In this document: piece after piece, positions 26,465 through 35,648 of the stretch
How the letters are laid out: each line of letters opens with the position of its first letter
How positions within the stretch are numbered: position 1 is the first letter of the stretch
Assembly (NCBI GenBank): GCA_018268465.1
Contig: JAFDWN010000015.1
Location: 128,889-192,888, forward strand
From: Actinomycetota bacterium
GTDB lineage: Bacteria > Actinomycetota > Actinomycetes > Mycobacteriales > Mycobacteriaceae
Reading direction: 5' to 3'
Length of the DNA stretch: 64,000 nt
Program-made: the position numbers and the translations under genes
Notes under the pieces: model-generated
The model's database searches: none
The model's input: the letters and a program-made list of their open reading frames with translations, nothing else
What the model was told of the DNA's origin: nothing

Positions 26465-27390
26465 CGGGCCCGCACCGCCGTGTCGAGGCGAGCCCCCCGC
26501 GCCCAGTCCGCCGCCTCCATGGGCCGCTTCCCCGGCGGTTGCACCGTTCCCAACCGCACTGCGTCCGAACCGGTTCCGACGAGCACACGGTTTCGTTCGA
26601 CCAGCAGCTCACCGGGTTCGAGCCGCGGGGCGTCGTGCACCGCCGCGACGGGTCCGAGTTTGACGCGCATATCGTCGAGCATCGTCCACGCTCCAGGATT
26701 GGGTGTCACCGCCCTGATCCGGCGGTCGACGCTGTGCGCGGGCAGATCCCAGCGCACCCGCGCCCCTTCGACCGTGATCTTCGGCGCGACGCTGACCCCT
26801 TCGGCCGGTTGGGGCGTCGGCCGCAGCGAGCCGTCCTCGATGCCGTCGAGAGTGGCCACCAGCAGCCCGGCGCCCGAATCGGCAAGTCGGTCAAGGAGTC
26901 CCCCGGCGGTGTCCTGCGGACGGATGGTCTCGGTCACCACCCCGAATACGGGGCCGGTGTCGAGACCTTCTTCGATCAGGAAGGTGCTCGCACCGGTGAC
27001 GGGGTCACCGGCGGCGATCGCGGCTTGAACCGGCGCGGCACCCCGCCACGCCGGCAGCACGGAGAAATGCAGGTTGATCCAGCCGTACCTCGGCACGGCA
27101 CGCAAGGCGTCCCCGAGCAGCGCTCCGTACGCCACCACCGGGCAGCAGTCGGGGGCCAGTTCGGCCAGTTCGGCGACGAATTCGGCGCTGTTGGGACGCG
27201 GCGGCTTCAGCACCGGGATACCGTGCCGTTCGGCGAGTTCGGCGACCGGCGACGGCGCCGCCTTCCCGCGCCGACCCGCGACGGCGTCGGGTCGGGTGAG
27301 CACCGCCACGACCTCATGCCTGGACGAGTCGATGAGTCGGTGAAGCGCCGGCAAAGCGGGTGCGGGGGTACCGGCGAACACCAATCGCAT
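26461..27390 (-). CDS. fmt: Methionyl-tRNA formyltransferase
   Basis: A 309-residue enzyme that formylates initiator methionyl-tRNA. The N-terminal formyltransferase domain has [16 protein letters not shown] and the block [16 protein letters not shown], with the usual HxSLLP motif appearing here as HFSVLP. The C-terminal tRNA-binding domain starts near residue 205. TAGACT is six bases before the ATG, so the mRNA is probably leaderless. rsmB follows with a 4-bp overlap; both act in translation. Confidence 0.95.
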   Translation of the reverse strand: MRLVFAGTPAPALPALHRLIDSSRHEVVAVLTRPDAVAGRRGKAAPSPVAELAERHGIPVLKPPRPNSAEFVAELAELAPDCCPVVAYGALLGDALRAVPRYGWINLHFSVLPAWRGAAPVQAAIAAGDPVTGASTFLIEEGLDTGPVFGVVTETIRPQDTAGGLLDRLADSGAGLLVATLDGIEDGSLRPTPQPAEGVSVAPKITVEGARVRWDLPAHSVDRRIRAVTPNPGAWTMLDDMRVKLGPVAAVHDAPRLEPGELLVERNRVLVGTGSDAVRLGTVQPPGKRPMEAADWARGARLDTAVRAR

Positions 27391-27396
27391 CCCGAC

Positions 27397-27402
27397 AGTC
27401 TA
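27397..27402 (-). promoter_or_regulatory. -10 box for leaderless fmt
   Basis: TAGACT on the minus strand lies six bases before the fmt ATG, with no ribosome site. It should drive fmt-rsmB. Confidence 0.55.
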
Positions 27403-27563
27403 GATATGCCGTCGGGCCGGCCGATCCGGGCCGACCCGTACCCGTGCGTGCCACGCCGGGCGCGACGAACCGTGCCGCCCCTACCCACTGCCACGGCGGA
27501 CGCTCGGGACGGCAGGTGCTCCTGGTCCGCGCGGACACATGCCAGGGCTGCGCGCAGCAGGTT

Positions 27564-28100
27564 TCAGCGCGGCGTCTGGTAGTACTCGCGCTGCGACACC
27601 CCGGCGATGCCTGCGACGTACATCCACGGGATGGTGGTGGTCAGCCGGTTGAGCGTGGCGACGGCGTCGTTGTAGTACTGGCGCGCGAAGGCGAGTTTGT
27701 TCTCGGTGTCGGTGAGATTGCGCTGCAGGTCCAGGTAGTTGTGCGACGAGTTCAGTTGCGGGTAGCTCTGCCCGAGCGCCAGCAGCGGGGCGAGTGCGGC
27801 GTCGAGGTCGCGCTCGGCCGCGCTGCGTTGCGCCACGGACTTGCCGCCGGTCGCCGAGGTCAGCGCGGCGCGGGCGTCGGTGGCGTGGTCGAGGATCGCC
27901 TTCTCGTGCGAGGCGAAACCGGCCACCGTGTGCACCAGGCTGGGGATGAGCGACGCACGCCGGGTCAACTCCACGTCGATGCCGCTGAGCGCTTCGGCCA
28001 CCCGCACGTCGGCGGCGCGAAGCTTGTTGTAGCCCATCACGAATCCGACCAGCACCAGCACCGCGAGGGCGAGTGTCAGTATCAGCAGGAATCTCACCAT
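27564..28100 (-). CDS. LemA family protein
   Basis: A 178-residue LemA-type protein: one N-terminal transmembrane helix (about residues 3-22) followed by a long helical domain with NKLRAADVRVAEALSGIDVELTRRASLIPSLV and the closing RxYYQTPR. The function of LemA proteins is not settled, but they are very often coded with DUF2207/TPM membrane proteins, as here: the ATG overlaps the end of the DUF2207 gene by 7 bp. Both therefore form one membrane unit. The 173 bases between this gene and fmt hold nothing obvious beyond the fmt promoter. Confidence 0.88.
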   Translation of the reverse strand: MVRFLLILTLALAVLVLVGFVMGYNKLRAADVRVAEALSGIDVELTRRASLIPSLVHTVAGFASHEKAILDHATDARAALTSATGGKSVAQRSAAERDLDAALAPLLALGQSYPQLNSSHNYLDLQRNLTDTENKLAFARQYYNDAVATLNRLTTTIPWMYVAGIAGVSQREYYQTPR

Positions 28101-29902
28101 GATCCGCCTCCTCCTCCGCCACCACCACCGCCGCCACCTCCGCCGGAACTGCCGGAACTGCCGCCGCTGCTCGAGGACGACTGCGACGCGGTGTAGGCCC
28201 CGATCGACGACGACAGCGCCGACTCGAAACTGTCGAAACCTCCACCACCGGACCCGCCCGATAACCCCCAGCCGCTCGACGACGACGAGGAGTGGTACCA
28301 ATCCGGCTGTGGTGCGGCGGCGCCCATGGCCGCCTCGTACTTTCTGGCCCACAGCGCCGCGGCACCCGCGGCGACCGCATAGGGGATGTAGGCGGTGTAG
28401 AGATCCTTGCGCGCGGCGAAGTCGAACCGGCTCTCCGCCGAATCGGTTGCCAGCACCCGGTGGAAACCGCCTGCCTGCGACCACAACTGGCGTCCAGCCG
28501 GGGTGCGCCGGGTGCCGACGCCGTCGAGCCACGCGGGCAGGGAGAACAGGAAGAACGCCGCGAACGGCAGACCCCACATCGTCGTCGGGAAGCCCCAGCG
28601 CAGAAACCCGCACACGGCGAGCACGAACGCGAGGGCACTGGCGGCACGCACCCACAACTCCTTGCGCCGCTTGACCAGCAGACCGTAGTCGATCGCCCAT
28701 TTCTGGACGGCCTTACCCATGTCCGCCTTGGCCTTACTGAGCCGCTCCCCCGATTTGGCAGACTTCTTGGCCTCGAATTGGGTGCCGCGTGACATCACCT
28801 TCAAGGCCGACGCCACCGCGACACCGACGGGGTCGGCACCCGCCCAGACGCTGCGGTCGGCGTTACCGCGGATGGTCCACTGGGTGGCGCTGTCCTGGCG
28901 CAGCGAGATCAGCCCGCGGTCGGCGAGGTGGAACAGCGTCGCCGTGAGGCCGTTGGCCGGCACACTCTCGGTGCGGATGTATTCGGTCTGCACCGGGCCC
29001 AGCCACGGCGGCGGTGCGTACTGCAGCGGAAACCCGGGGGGCCGCTCGAAGGTGGTGCGGGTCCACAGCACCGCGATGAGGACGCCCGCCGCGATCAGGC
29101 CGGCGACCCACAACACGCCGGACACCGACTGGCCCAGAATGCGGTCCCAGCTGTAAGACCACGGCAGCGCGCTACGCGGCGGAGTCGGAATGTCGACGCC
29201 CGCGCGCACGGTGACCGGGGTGCGCGGGGGCAGGTCATCGACCGCCAGGGTGACCCGGCGCCCCGACACCACCAGGTCGTCGCACGCCCGCCCGACGCCC
29301 TGGCCGACAGAGCACTGCGCACCGGTGACCGAGTCGGGCAGGGTGACCGTGATGTCGGCGCGCCGGATCTCGTTGTTCCACGCCGGTGCGATCACATTCC
29401 AGAAGAACACCGACCTCGCGTCGGGATCACCGGTGGAACCGGCGAACCGCTTGCCCGCACCGGCGCTACCCGGATCCAGCACGCCCGGAATGGTGTAGCG
29501 GATCTCGAAGACATGGGTGCCGTAGTCCAGCGTGCGGTCCGGGTCGCCGATCTTGGCGATCCGGAACCGTTCGGTGTCGTCCCACATCAGCTCGTAGGGG
29601 ACCGACCCGCCGTCCAGGGAGATCGACGTCACCGTCGGCATCTGGCGCACCCGGGGTTCGTTGGGGTTGGCCACATCCCAGTAGCGGAAGATGCCGTGCC
29701 GGCCGCTGGGGAATTCACCCGTGATCGTCTCGACCGCGTCGAGGGTGCCTTCGGCGTCGACCCGAAGTTCGGCGCGGTAGTTGCTGAACACAACCGGATC
29801 GGTGGCGTCGGATGCGTCCGATCCACCTCGGAACACCAACGGCCATAACAAGCCAATCACGATGAGCACCAACGGAAACGACCACGCGATGAGCCGCCGC
29901 AC
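28094..29902 (-). CDS. DUF2207 membrane protein with Ser/Gly-rich tail
   Basis: A 602-residue membrane protein. After an N-terminal signal anchor (about residues 5-25) comes an extracytoplasmic DUF2207 domain (about 40-245), a transmembrane helix near 258-280, a cytoplasmic part, and a helix pair near 415-455. The last 70 residues are almost only Ser and Gly, ending in a run of 14 glycines and SW. This tail type is shared with other DUF2207 and TPM proteins. The partner gene lemA overlaps its 3' end. Function is unknown. Confidence 0.88.
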   Translation of the reverse strand: MRRLIAWSFPLVLIVIGLLWPLVFRGGSDASDATDPVVFSNYRAELRVDAEGTLDAVETITGEFPSGRHGIFRYWDVANPNEPRVRQMPTVTSISLDGGSVPYELMWDDTERFRIAKIGDPDRTLDYGTHVFEIRYTIPGVLDPGSAGAGKRFAGSTGDPDARSVFFWNVIAPAWNNEIRRADITVTLPDSVTGAQCSVGQGVGRACDDLVVSGRRVTLAVDDLPPRTPVTVRAGVDIPTPPRSALPWSYSWDRILGQSVSGVLWVAGLIAAGVLIAVLWTRTTFERPPGFPLQYAPPPWLGPVQTEYIRTESVPANGLTATLFHLADRGLISLRQDSATQWTIRGNADRSVWAGADPVGVAVASALKVMSRGTQFEAKKSAKSGERLSKAKADMGKAVQKWAIDYGLLVKRRKELWVRAASALAFVLAVCGFLRWGFPTTMWGLPFAAFFLFSLPAWLDGVGTRRTPAGRQLWSQAGGFHRVLATDSAESRFDFAARKDLYTAYIPYAVAAGAAALWARKYEAAMGAAAPQPDWYHSSSSSSGWGLSGGSGGGGFDSFESALSSSIGAYTASQSSSSSGGSSGSSGGGGGGGGGGGGGGSW

Positions 29903-29951
29903 GCCGTCCTCCTGTCCCGCGTTCGCCGCCGCCCGGGCGCGGTGTTCCGAC

Positions 29952-31952
29952 CTACCCTATGTGTAACGGGTCGATTTGCACACGCGCCGGATCGTTGTCG
30001 TGGCGCGCGCTGAGCACACCGGTGGCCCTGCGCAGCGCGGCCGCCAACGCCAGCCCGCCCTCGCGGGGCACCCGCACCAGCATCCGCTCGACCGCGGCGC
30101 CGTCAGGTGTGCCGGGCGGCCTGCGCACTCCCGGCGGGAGTTCCACCGGCCCGAGGACGTCGGCCGCGTCGGGCAGGCGGGCCGCGTGCACCACCGCGGC
30201 GACGGCCGTTGGCGTCCCGTCGACGGCGGCCATATGCACCGCCGGCGGTAACCCCACCTCGTCGCGCGCGGCGAGTTCGGCCTCGGCGTGCCCGACCGGA
30301 TCCCACCGGACCAATGCCTGGACGGTCGGGATCGCCGACTCCGCGACGACCGCCACCACACCCCCCTCGCCGCGAGGGACGACCAGCGCCGCCGCCGCCA
30401 TCCAGCGCCGCAACGCATCCTCGGCCGAGCGCAGGTCCTGGCGTCCCAGCAACGCCCAGCCGTCCAGCAGCAGGGCGGCGCCGTAACCGCCCGGCGCCGG
30501 CGGCTCGGCACCCGGCGTCGCGACCACCAGCGCAGGCGCGTCGGGTATCGCGGAGAGCACGGCATCGCCGCCCGAGGTGATCACCGTCGTGCCCGGGAAC
30601 GCCCTGCCGAGTTCCTCGGCGGTGCGCCGGGCGCCCACGACGACGGCGCGCACCGCATCCGAGCCGCAACGGGTGCAACGCAGCACGGGTTCGTGACGCC
30701 CGCACCACCGGCACACCGCACCCGCGGCGTCCCTGTCGGGCAGTGACAGCGGTCCGGTGCAGTGTCTGCACCGCGCGACGGTGCGGCAGCGGGCACACGC
30801 CAATGCCGGCACGTAACCCCGGCGCGGGACCTGGACCAGCACCGGCCGGCGCGCGTCGAGCGCCGACCGCGCGGCGCGCAACGCCATGGAAGGCAGCCGC
30901 GCGGTGCGCGCGGCCGAGTCGCGTTCCTGGGCGTAGCCGCTGTCCTCGACCGCGATCACACGCGGCGCCCTGGCGCGCACACCCTGACGGGTCGCCACCA
31001 GGTCGTGGGCCCATCGGTTGCGCACCAGCGCCTGGGCTTCGGCGGTGCGGGCGAAGCCGCCGATGAGCGCCGCGCAGCGCACCTGGTGCGCACGCAACAT
31101 CGCCACCTCCCTGGCATGCGGGTACGGTGCGCGCGGTTCGGCCAGTGTGTCGTCGCCGTCATCCCACACCATCACCAGGCCCAGGTCGGCGACGGGGGCG
31201 AACACCGCGCTGCGCGTGCCGATGACACAGCGCGCCGTGCCGCGCAGCACCGACAGCCACCGCCGGTAGCGCTGCGCAGGTCCCAACCCGGCCGAGAGGG
31301 CCACCACGACGGATGCGTCGAGGTGCCCGACCGCCGCGGCGTGCAGCGCATCCACATCACGCTGGTCGGGCACGACGGCCAGCACGCCCCTTCCCGCGCC
31401 GACCGTCACGGCGGCAGCCTCGGCGAGCCGGTCGGCCCAGTTCTCACCGGGCAGCGCCTGCCACACCGCGCGCGCGGCGCGCCCGTCGCCCAGCGCCGAG
31501 AGGAACTGTTCACCGCGCCCGTAGCCCTGCCAGGCCGACACGTCGACCGGGTGGGCGGCGGGCGGCACCGAGACGACGCCCGCCTGGCGTTCGGCGCTGG
31601 CGTGCCGGGGCGGGATGGCCAGCCGCAGCACATCGGCGCGGGTCCCGGCGTAGCGGGCAGCCACCCCGTCGGCGAGGCGGCGCACCTCGGGCGTGAGCAC
31701 CGGTTCCGGCGAGATCACCCGGTCCAGAAAGCCGAGCCTGCCGGTGTGGTCGGTTTCCGACCGGCGCTCCAGGACGAACGCGTCGACCAGCCGGCCGTTG
31801 AAGCGGACCCGCACCCGCACCCCGGGCTGGGCGTCGTCGGATTGTTCGGCGGGGACCAGATAGTCGAATTCGCGGTCGAGATGGGGCACCGACAGCATCG
31901 GCAGCACACGCGCGATGGGCTCGTGCTCGGCCGCCTGCCGGGTGGTGGTCAC
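29952..31952 (-). CDS. priA: PriA-like primosomal protein lacking helicase motifs
   Basis: A 666-residue PriA orthologue (Rv1402), the replication restart factor. The N-terminal 3'-DNA-binding domain (LDREFDYLVP, GVRVRVRFNGRLVDAFV) and the zinc-binding cysteine pairs (CARC, CRHC, CRWCG, CTRCG, about residues 385-440) are intact. The Walker A loop GxxGSGKT is absent and the DEEH box is replaced by WDDGDD, so it should not hydrolyse ATP. The family annotation for mycobacteria agrees that the protein is likely a non-helicase assembly factor. Start is the GTG at 31952, two bases after the upstream gene's stop at 31955. Confidence 0.92.
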   Translation of the reverse strand: MTTTRQAAEHEPIARVLPMLSVPHLDREFDYLVPAEQSDDAQPGVRVRVRFNGRLVDAFVLERRSETDHTGRLGFLDRVISPEPVLTPEVRRLADGVAARYAGTRADVLRLAIPPRHASAERQAGVVSVPPAAHPVDVSAWQGYGRGEQFLSALGDGRAARAVWQALPGENWADRLAEAAAVTVGAGRGVLAVVPDQRDVDALHAAAVGHLDASVVVALSAGLGPAQRYRRWLSVLRGTARCVIGTRSAVFAPVADLGLVMVWDDGDDTLAEPRAPYPHAREVAMLRAHQVRCAALIGGFARTAEAQALVRNRWAHDLVATRQGVRARAPRVIAVEDSGYAQERDSAARTARLPSMALRAARSALDARRPVLVQVPRRGYVPALACARCRTVARCRHCTGPLSLPDRDAAGAVCRWCGRHEPVLRCTRCGSDAVRAVVVGARRTAEELGRAFPGTTVITSGGDAVLSAIPDAPALVVATPGAEPPAPGGYGAALLLDGWALLGRQDLRSAEDALRRWMAAAALVVPRGEGGVVAVVAESAIPTVQALVRWDPVGHAEAELAARDEVGLPPAVHMAAVDGTPTAVAAVVHAARLPDAADVLGPVELPPGVRRPPGTPDGAAVERMLVRVPREGGLALAAALRRATGVLSARHDNDPARVQIDPLHIG

Positions 31953-31954
31953 CC

Positions 31955-32719
31955 CTACCGTTTAGCAGACGCCCCCGTCACGTGGGTGTCGCGGCCGAAT
32001 AACAGCCCTGCGGTGATCAACAGGAGCGACGTCGCGTAGGCCCACCAGATCGGCACGGCCAGCGCTTCGGATTCCAGGATGAACCTGCCGACGCCGATCA
32101 TCGCATCGCTCACCGCGAAACACACCGCGCCCAGCGCCGTCCACGGAGTGGGCAACCGCGCGAGCAGCGCCGCGCACACCATCGCGCCGAGCACACCGAT
32201 GTACAGCGTCACCGGGGCCGCCATGTCCTGGGCGGTCAACCGCGGCCAGAACCAGATGAGCAGCGTCAGACACGCCACGACGGTGAGAGCGGCGGCGGCC
32301 AGACGCGGCCGGGAGGCCCCTCGCAGCGGCAGCAGCGCGCCGAGAAAGCACAGATGAGCGATGAGAAACGCGGACAGGCCTAACACGAAAGACGGTGCCC
32401 ACCATGGCATTGCGAGCAGGACGTCACCGGCGGCGGAGAACACCAGCGCCACGACCAGCCAGCGGCGTTCGGACACGATCGGGTGCGTCGACGCCGCGGC
32501 GGCCAGCAGCAGCGCCGTCATCGCCTTCACCGCGGGCTGGCCGCCGAACTGCCCGGTCAGTTCCGCTCCTGGCGGCAACCGCACCGCAGTCACCGCGAGG
32601 AACACTCCGTAGCCGATGCCCGCGGCGGCCGCGGCCAGCCACCAGGCCCTGGTACTCGGCCGCACGACGGATGCGGTCCCACCCGTCGGCAGAACCGGTC
32701 CGGCACCGTGGGAATCCAT
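31955..32719 (-). CDS. Lysoplasmalogenase (YhhN/TMEM86 family)
   Basis: A 254-residue protein with about eight hydrophobic helices and the YhhN signatures AAGDVLLA and [12 protein letters not shown]. The family hydrolyses the vinyl-ether bond of lysoplasmalogens in eukaryotes; the bacterial substrate is uncertain. It is the Rv1401-like neighbour of priA, ending two bases before it. TACGTT lies seven bases before the ATG, indicating a leaderless mRNA carrying both genes. Confidence 0.85.
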   Translation of the reverse strand: MDSHGAGPVLPTGGTASVVRPSTRAWWLAAAAAGIGYGVFLAVTAVRLPPGAELTGQFGGQPAVKAMTALLLAAAASTHPIVSERRWLVVALVFSAAGDVLLAMPWWAPSFVLGLSAFLIAHLCFLGALLPLRGASRPRLAAAALTVVACLTLLIWFWPRLTAQDMAAPVTLYIGVLGAMVCAALLARLPTPWTALGAVCFAVSDAMIGVGRFILESEALAVPIWWAYATSLLLITAGLLFGRDTHVTGASAKR

Positions 32720-32726
32720 GGTGCAG

Positions 32727-32732
32727 AACGTA
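32727..32732 (-). promoter_or_regulatory. -10 box for leaderless lysoplasmalogenase-priA transcript
   Basis: TACGTT on the minus strand is separated by seven bases from the ATG at 32719, without a ribosome site. Confidence 0.5.
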
Positions 32733-32760
32733 CTCGCGCCGGCCCGTCGGCCGTCGGCGG

Positions 32761-33993
32761 CTAGGGCCGCGACGGGGTCGTGCCGATGGACCAGGCGTAG
32801 GGCGGGGGTGTGCCGTTGACCGCGAAGTCGCCGAGCACCCGCGCCTTGAACAGGCGCGGATTATGCGAGGCGACGGTGCGGGCGTTGCGCCAGTGCCGAT
32901 CGAGGCCGCGCCGGGCCGACGTCGCCGAGGCGCCCAGCGCGTCGAACAGGTCGGATGCGGCCTGCACCACCAGCCGCGAGACGACGACCTGCGCGGCGGC
33001 CGCCTCCAGTTCGGCGGCCTCACTGGCCGTGGCCAGCTCCTCGGCCGACAGCGCAGGATCGGCCGCGGCGTCGATCGCGACGGCCACCCGCTGTGTCAGC
33101 GCCTCCGAGGCGGTGGCCGCGGCCGAGATCTCCCCCACCAGGGCCAGAATCTGCGGATCGTCGCGAACCCGGGACGTGTTGGCGTGGGAGTAATTGCGTT
33201 CACGCGCACGGACTTCGGCGACGACATCCCGCACGATGGCGCGCGCTATCCCGGCCAGGGTGGCCACCAGGTTCAGCTGGTAGAGCGCCGTCTGGTACGG
33301 ATGCCGCAGTTCGAACGGCGTCACCTCGGCCGGATCGACCACCGCGTCGGCGAACTCGGCCGTCCCGCTGCCGGTGCCGCGCTGACCGAAACCGTCCCAG
33401 TCGTCGTGTACGACCACACCGGACTGCCCGGTGTGCACCGCGGCCACGACGACATCCGACCGTGCGCCGTCGTCGAAGCGGGCGTACACGTCCGCCCATT
33501 CGGCGAAGCGCGTTCCCGTGGTGTAGTACTTGCGCCCGTTGACCACCAGCCGATCCCCGCGTGAGGTGACGACGGTCTGCAGGTCACCGATCGCAGTCGA
33601 CCCGGTCTCGGTCCACGCGTTGCCGACGATCTGACCGTCGACGAAACGCCGGAACCAGCGACTCTCGTCGCCACCGCGGCGGTGGTGGAACACCCGGTCC
33701 TCGACGAAGGTGAAATGCCCGCGAAGCGCCTGGGGCAGGTTCGCGTCGGCTGCCGCGAGATCCACCCACAGCGGGGCGATCTCGGTCCACGACAGGCCGC
33801 CACCGCCGAATTCCGCGGGCACCCGCAAGGCCCCGAAACCCGCCGACTTGAGCAGTTCGACCTCGGCGAGCGGTAATTCCGCGTCGGTCTCCCGTTCGAG
33901 CGCGCCGGCGCCGATCGTCTCGAACAGGTCGGTGAATGCGTCGCGCACACCGCTCACCCGCTGCGACGCGTATGGAGCCGTCGGCCAGGACAT
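32761..33993 (-). CDS. DszC/SfnC-like flavin-dependent monooxygenase (acyl-CoA dehydrogenase fold)
   Basis: A 410-residue flavoprotein of the acyl-CoA dehydrogenase fold. The C-terminal part ([21 protein letters not shown]) is typical of the DszC/HpaB-like branch, whose members use reduced FMN to oxygenate sulfur compounds such as dibenzothiophene or dimethylsulfone, rather than oxidising acyl-CoA. The catalytic base of true dehydrogenases is not evident. The ATG at 33993 is preferred because GAGAGGA lies seven bases upstream; an in-frame GTG at 34026 would add 11 residues. It is divergent from a second paralogue at 34381, and both flank an importer and a DszA-like gene. The flavin reductase they need is not in the window. 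Confidence 0.85.
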   Translation of the reverse strand: MSWPTAPYASQRVSGVRDAFTDLFETIGAGALERETDAELPLAEVELLKSAGFGALRVPAEFGGGGLSWTEIAPLWVDLAAADANLPQALRGHFTFVEDRVFHHRRGGDESRWFRRFVDGQIVGNAWTETGSTAIGDLQTVVTSRGDRLVVNGRKYYTTGTRFAEWADVYARFDDGARSDVVVAAVHTGQSGVVVHDDWDGFGQRGTGSGTAEFADAVVDPAEVTPFELRHPYQTALYQLNLVATLAGIARAIVRDVVAEVRARERNYSHANTSRVRDDPQILALVGEISAAATASEALTQRVAVAIDAAADPALSAEELATASEAAELEAAAAQVVVSRLVVQAASDLFDALGASATSARRGLDRHWRNARTVASHNPRLFKARVLGDFAVNGTPPPYAWSIGTTPSRP

Positions 33994-34380
33994 CTGGGAT
34001 TCCTCTCCCCCGATCGTTGCCATCACCGGATTGAATCACCACGCCCGGCGGCACGGCCCCGGCGGCGGCGGCCCCCCGCCCCGCGCCGACCCTGCTGGCG
34101 AGGTGTGTCGCCACTCGGCCCGGTTATGTTCATCGTGACGGGAATTCGTGCGAGGCAGCCGGCGCCGCGGGTCCGCCATCCCGCACGGCGATTGCTGGAC
34201 GTGGCCAAACCCCATGGCCGACCGGTACTGGTGTGGTTGCCGGGAGTGCCGGCGCACCCGCCGCCGTGGCCGCACCCGCACCCCGATCCCGTTCGGCGGG
34301 TGGCGAATCCGCTGACGCGTGCGGACCGCCCCATCCACCCACACCGTTACGGTCGTGCTGCCATCCCGAAGGAGCACACC
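33994..34380. other. Divergent promoter region of the two DszC-like genes
   Basis: A gene-free stretch of 387 bases between divergent paralogues. A TATGTT -10 candidate on the plus strand (34125-34130) would give a long leader. One frame stays open from 34105 into the downstream gene, but it codes for a Pro/His/Arg-rich low-complexity run and ignores the strong GAAGGAG site at the chosen start, so it is not taken as coding. No riboswitch or known operator was recognised. Confidence 0.4.
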
Positions 34381-35577
34381 ATGCCACGCACACCGTGGAC
34401 CACCCGGCCCGCCGAGGCCGAAGCGGCGCGCTGGGACGCCGTCGCAGCCGAGGTCGGTACGACGCTGTCGATCGACGCGCTCGCCCGGGACCGGGCCAAT
34501 GCGCAACCCGAGGCAGAACTCAAGCTGCTCAAGCAATCCGGGCTGGCCAACCTGCTGATTCCGGCCGAGTTCGGCGGCCACGGCGGCCACTGGAGCAGTG
34601 CGCTGCGCGCGGTGCGCATCATCGCCCGGTCGGATGCTTCGATCGCCCAGATCCTGGCGTACCACTACGTCAACCATGCCGGCATCGTGTTCTTCGCAGA
34701 CCCCGCCCGGTGGCGGCACTGGTTCACGGCGTCGGCCCGGGACGGCTGGCTGTGGGGCGACTCCGTCAACCCCGTCGATCCCGAACTGACGCTCACCCCG
34801 ACCGAGAGCGGTTATCTCCTCAACGGGCGCAAGCGATTCTCCACCGGCGCGGCCACCGGCGACGTCACGCTCGTGATGGCCGCCGAGGACGGCACTGGGC
34901 GGGTACTCGCGCTGGTACTCGACCACGACCGCCCCGGCGTCACCTTCGTCGACGATTGGGACGCACTGGGCCAGCGTCTGTCCGCCAGCGGATCGGTGAC
35001 GTTCCAGGACGTCGCCGTGGCGCCCGCCGACCTCCTCGGCGAGGTGGGCGAAGAGCCTTACTCGACGTTGGTGACACCGGGTGTGCAGCTGGGATTCGCC
35101 AACCTGTACCTCGGGATCGCCCAGGGGGCGCTGGACCGGGCGCGCCGGCTCACCCTCGACCGGCGCGGCTCGTGGCTGCTGAGTACGGCCGCGCACTACT
35201 CGGCGGATCCGTTCGTCCAGAGGGTTTTCGGTGAACTGCTGGCACGGGTGGCCGCGGTGGAGGCCCTTGCCGACCGCTGGAACGGCCGTTACGACGAGGT
35301 GATCGCGCGCGGCGAGGAGGTCACCGCACAGGACCGCACCGACGCCGAGATCGGCATCGCCCAGCTGAAGATCGTGGCGACCGAGACGGCACTTGAGGTG
35401 GCGCACCGTGTCTTCGAGGTCACCGGATCGAGTTCGGCGCGCAGCGAAGTCGGGTTGGACCTCTACTGGCGCAACATCCGCACCCACTCACTGCACGACC
35501 CCGTGGACTACAAGAAGCTCGAAGTCGGGGCGCACTACTTGACCGGCGCTGTCGCGCCCATCACGCTCTACACGTGA
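34381..35577 (+). CDS. DszC/SfnC-like flavin-dependent monooxygenase, second copy
   Basis: A 398-residue paralogue of the divergent gene at 32761. It has the acyl-CoA dehydrogenase N-terminal helices (LKLLKQSGLANLLIPAEFGGHGG), the middle beta domain (GYLLNGRKRFSTGAATGDV, FVDDWDALGQRLSASGS) and the C-terminal SARSEVGLDLYWRNIRTHSLHDP block that marks the DszC/SfnC desulfurisation branch. GAAGGAG is six bases before the ATG. It heads a plus-strand series with an ABC importer and a DszA-like monooxygenase, suggesting stepwise oxygenation of an imported organosulfur compound. The substrate cannot be told from sequence. Confidence 0.87.
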   Translation: MPRTPWTTRPAEAEAARWDAVAAEVGTTLSIDALARDRANAQPEAELKLLKQSGLANLLIPAEFGGHGGHWSSALRAVRIIARSDASIAQILAYHYVNHAGIVFFADPARWRHWFTASARDGWLWGDSVNPVDPELTLTPTESGYLLNGRKRFSTGAATGDVTLVMAAEDGTGRVLALVLDHDRPGVTFVDDWDALGQRLSASGSVTFQDVAVAPADLLGEVGEEPYSTLVTPGVQLGFANLYLGIAQGALDRARRLTLDRRGSWLLSTAAHYSADPFVQRVFGELLARVAAVEALADRWNGRYDEVIARGEEVTAQDRTDAEIGIAQLKIVATETALEVAHRVFEVTGSSSARSEVGLDLYWRNIRTHSLHDPVDYKKLEVGAHYLTGAVAPITLYT

Positions 35578-35634
35578 CGTGACCCCGTCGCGATCGTCGT
35601 GAGTTTATCCCTCGCACACACCGAAACCTCTGAA

Positions 35635-35640
35635 TAGGTT
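35635..35640 (+). promoter_or_regulatory. Possible internal -10 box before the binding-protein gene
   Basis: TAGGTT lies eight bases before the GTG at 35649 and no ribosome site is present, so the importer operon may have its own near-leaderless promoter in the 71-base gap after the monooxygenase gene. Confidence 0.35.
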
Positions 35641-35648
35641 GAACTTTC

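Noticed and set aside
32761-33993. Ordinary acyl-CoA dehydrogenase of beta-oxidation
   Set aside because: No beta-oxidation partners are nearby and the C-terminal block resembles the DszC/SfnC branch; the divergent paralogue and the DszA-like gene support a monooxygenase role.
34105-34380. Extended N-terminus of the plus-strand DszC-like protein or a leader peptide
   Set aside because: The frame is low-complexity Pro/His/Arg, not found in the family, and a strong ribosome site sits before the ATG at 34381. It also lacks the cysteines expected of sulfur leader peptides.
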